Shown: piece by piece, positions 63,439-64,000 of the stretch | How positions within the stretch are numbered: the stretch's first letter is position 1 | Layout: each line of letters starts with the position of its first letter | Origin: Sphingomonas sp. Leaf230 | Lineage (GTDB): Bacteria > Pseudomonadota > Alphaproteobacteria > Sphingomonadales > Sphingomonadaceae | Reading direction: 5' to 3' | Length of the DNA stretch: 64,000 bases | Assembly (NCBI RefSeq): GCF_001421745.1 | Contig: NZ_LMKW01000009.1 | Span: 223,507 to 287,506, forward strand | Translations under genes and position numbers: made by a program | Notes under the pieces: generated by a model | The model's input: only the letters and a program-made list of their open reading frames with translations | Told to the model about the DNA's origin: nothing | The model's database searches: none

Positions 63439-64000
63439 ATGGCCCGCGCCGCACTTCTCCGCAGTCTGCTCCTGAGTGTTGCGCTGACGTATAGCGCTGC
63501 ACCACTCCATGCGGAGACGCTGCGAGAGGCGCTGGTCAAGGCGTACAATACCAACCCGACGATCACGGCGCAGCGCGCTACCCTGCGCGCGACGGACGAG
63601 AACGTGCCGATCGCCCGCGCGGCGGGGCTGCCGTCGGCGAACGCGACCGGCGATCTCACCGAATTCCTCGTCACCGGCCAGAACAACTTCCTCGCGCCGC
63701 CGCGTCAGGGCGTTGCGCGAGCGAACGTGTCGGTGCCGCTGTACCAGGGCGGGCAGGTCCGCAATTCGGTTGCCGCGGCAAAGACCCGTGTCGAGGGTGG
63801 CCGCGCGACACTGCGCAGTACCGAAGCCGATCTGTTCACCAACGTCGTCGCGGCGTACATGGACGTGATCCGGGACGAGGCGATCGTTGGCTTGAACACG
63901 CAGAACGTCCGCGTCCTCGACGTCAACCTCCAGGCCAGCCGTGACCGTTTCCAGGTCGGCGACCTGACCCGCACCGACGTGGCCCAGTCCGAAGCACGCC
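63439..64000 (+). CDS. tolC: TolC-family outer-membrane protein, N-terminal part (cut by window edge)
   Basis: MARAALLRSLLLSVALTYSA then APLHAETLREALVKAYNTNP is a signal peptide followed by the first TolC helix. NTNPTITAQRATLRATDENV and VSVPLYQGGQVRNSVAAAKT match the TolC/AggA type of type I secretion and efflux channels. Its ATG lies 10 bp after the methyltransferase stop. About 187 residues are visible. Confidence 0.92.
   Translation, partial: MARAALLRSLLLSVALTYSAAPLHAETLREALVKAYNTNPTITAQRATLRATDENVPIARAAGLPSANATGDLTEFLVTGQNNFLAPPRQGVARANVSVPLYQGGQVRNSVAAAKTRVEGGRATLRSTEADLFTNVVAAYMDVIRDEAIVGLNTQNVRVLDVNLQASRDRFQVGDLTRTDVAQSEAR

Overview
The window looks like the chromosome of a sphingomonad (Alphaproteobacteria, Sphingomonas-like). 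Base composition is GC-rich, many genes start inside the stop codon of the gene before (ATGA, GTGA or TGATG overlaps), and the gene content fits: a large TonB-dependent receptor, Flp pilins, BLUF, and pcm-like followed by tolC. This assignment is inferred from gene content, not from a search.

Left chromosomal part (1-28,580). Positions 1-6,761 form an amino-sugar locus. A leftward operon (Tat-exported N-glycosyl-asparaginase, cutC, SIS-type glucosamine-6-phosphate deaminase, nagA) diverges from a TonB-dependent receptor, which suggests uptake and breakdown of GlcNAc or GlcNAc-Asn. Then come tRNA-Thr, rarA with two coupled small genes, a PadR/YqjI-type regulator with a DUF2218 gene, a GT4 glycosyltransferase, radA, a rightward run (YkgJ-like, CvpA, NifU/IscU-like, Kef-type antiporter, DUF423), aroK-aroB-DUF2256 leftward, a conserved 611-residue exported protein, a XerC/D recombinase, accA, two Flp pilins, mutT, a BLUF photoreceptor and a group of small stress-type genes.

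Integrated element (28,581-61,148). A 48-bp direct repeat formed by the 3' part of tRNA-Cys(GCA) bounds a 32.5-kb element. The intact tRNA is at the right end, with a tyrosine integrase ending 2 bp before it. The element has an AlpA-like regulator, a leftward replication operon (CHC2/Toprim primase, DUF3987 protein, small genes), an iteron-like candidate origin, and a leftward operon ending in a 1,032-residue phage tail tape-measure protein. It also carries a block of small unknown genes facing an XRE repressor, a Panacea-type toxin-antitoxin candidate, umuDC behind an apparent alphaproteobacterial LexA box, a nuclease, a ribosome-modulation-factor-like peptide and many orphan small genes. I see no capsid, portal, terminase, lysis or conjugation genes, so it reads as a phage satellite, a decayed prophage or a related genomic island.

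The most unusual signals are: (1) a 0.6-kb non-coding array at 45,673-46,284 built from six copies of a 15-bp palindrome alternating with a conserved block of about 40 bp, in an A/B higher-order pattern of about 233 bp; (2) two mirror-image triplets of 9-bp iterons flanking an AT-rich tetranucleotide run beside the primase operon; (3) a YozE-like gene present both inside and outside the element, each copy with the same GAAC-N7-GAAC box upstream; and (4) a 74-residue protein made of three AFDxGGIxAR repeats.

Right chromosomal part (61,177-64,000): an AraC-type regulator, a protein-L-isoaspartate methyltransferase-like gene and the start of a tolC-family gene cut by the window end.
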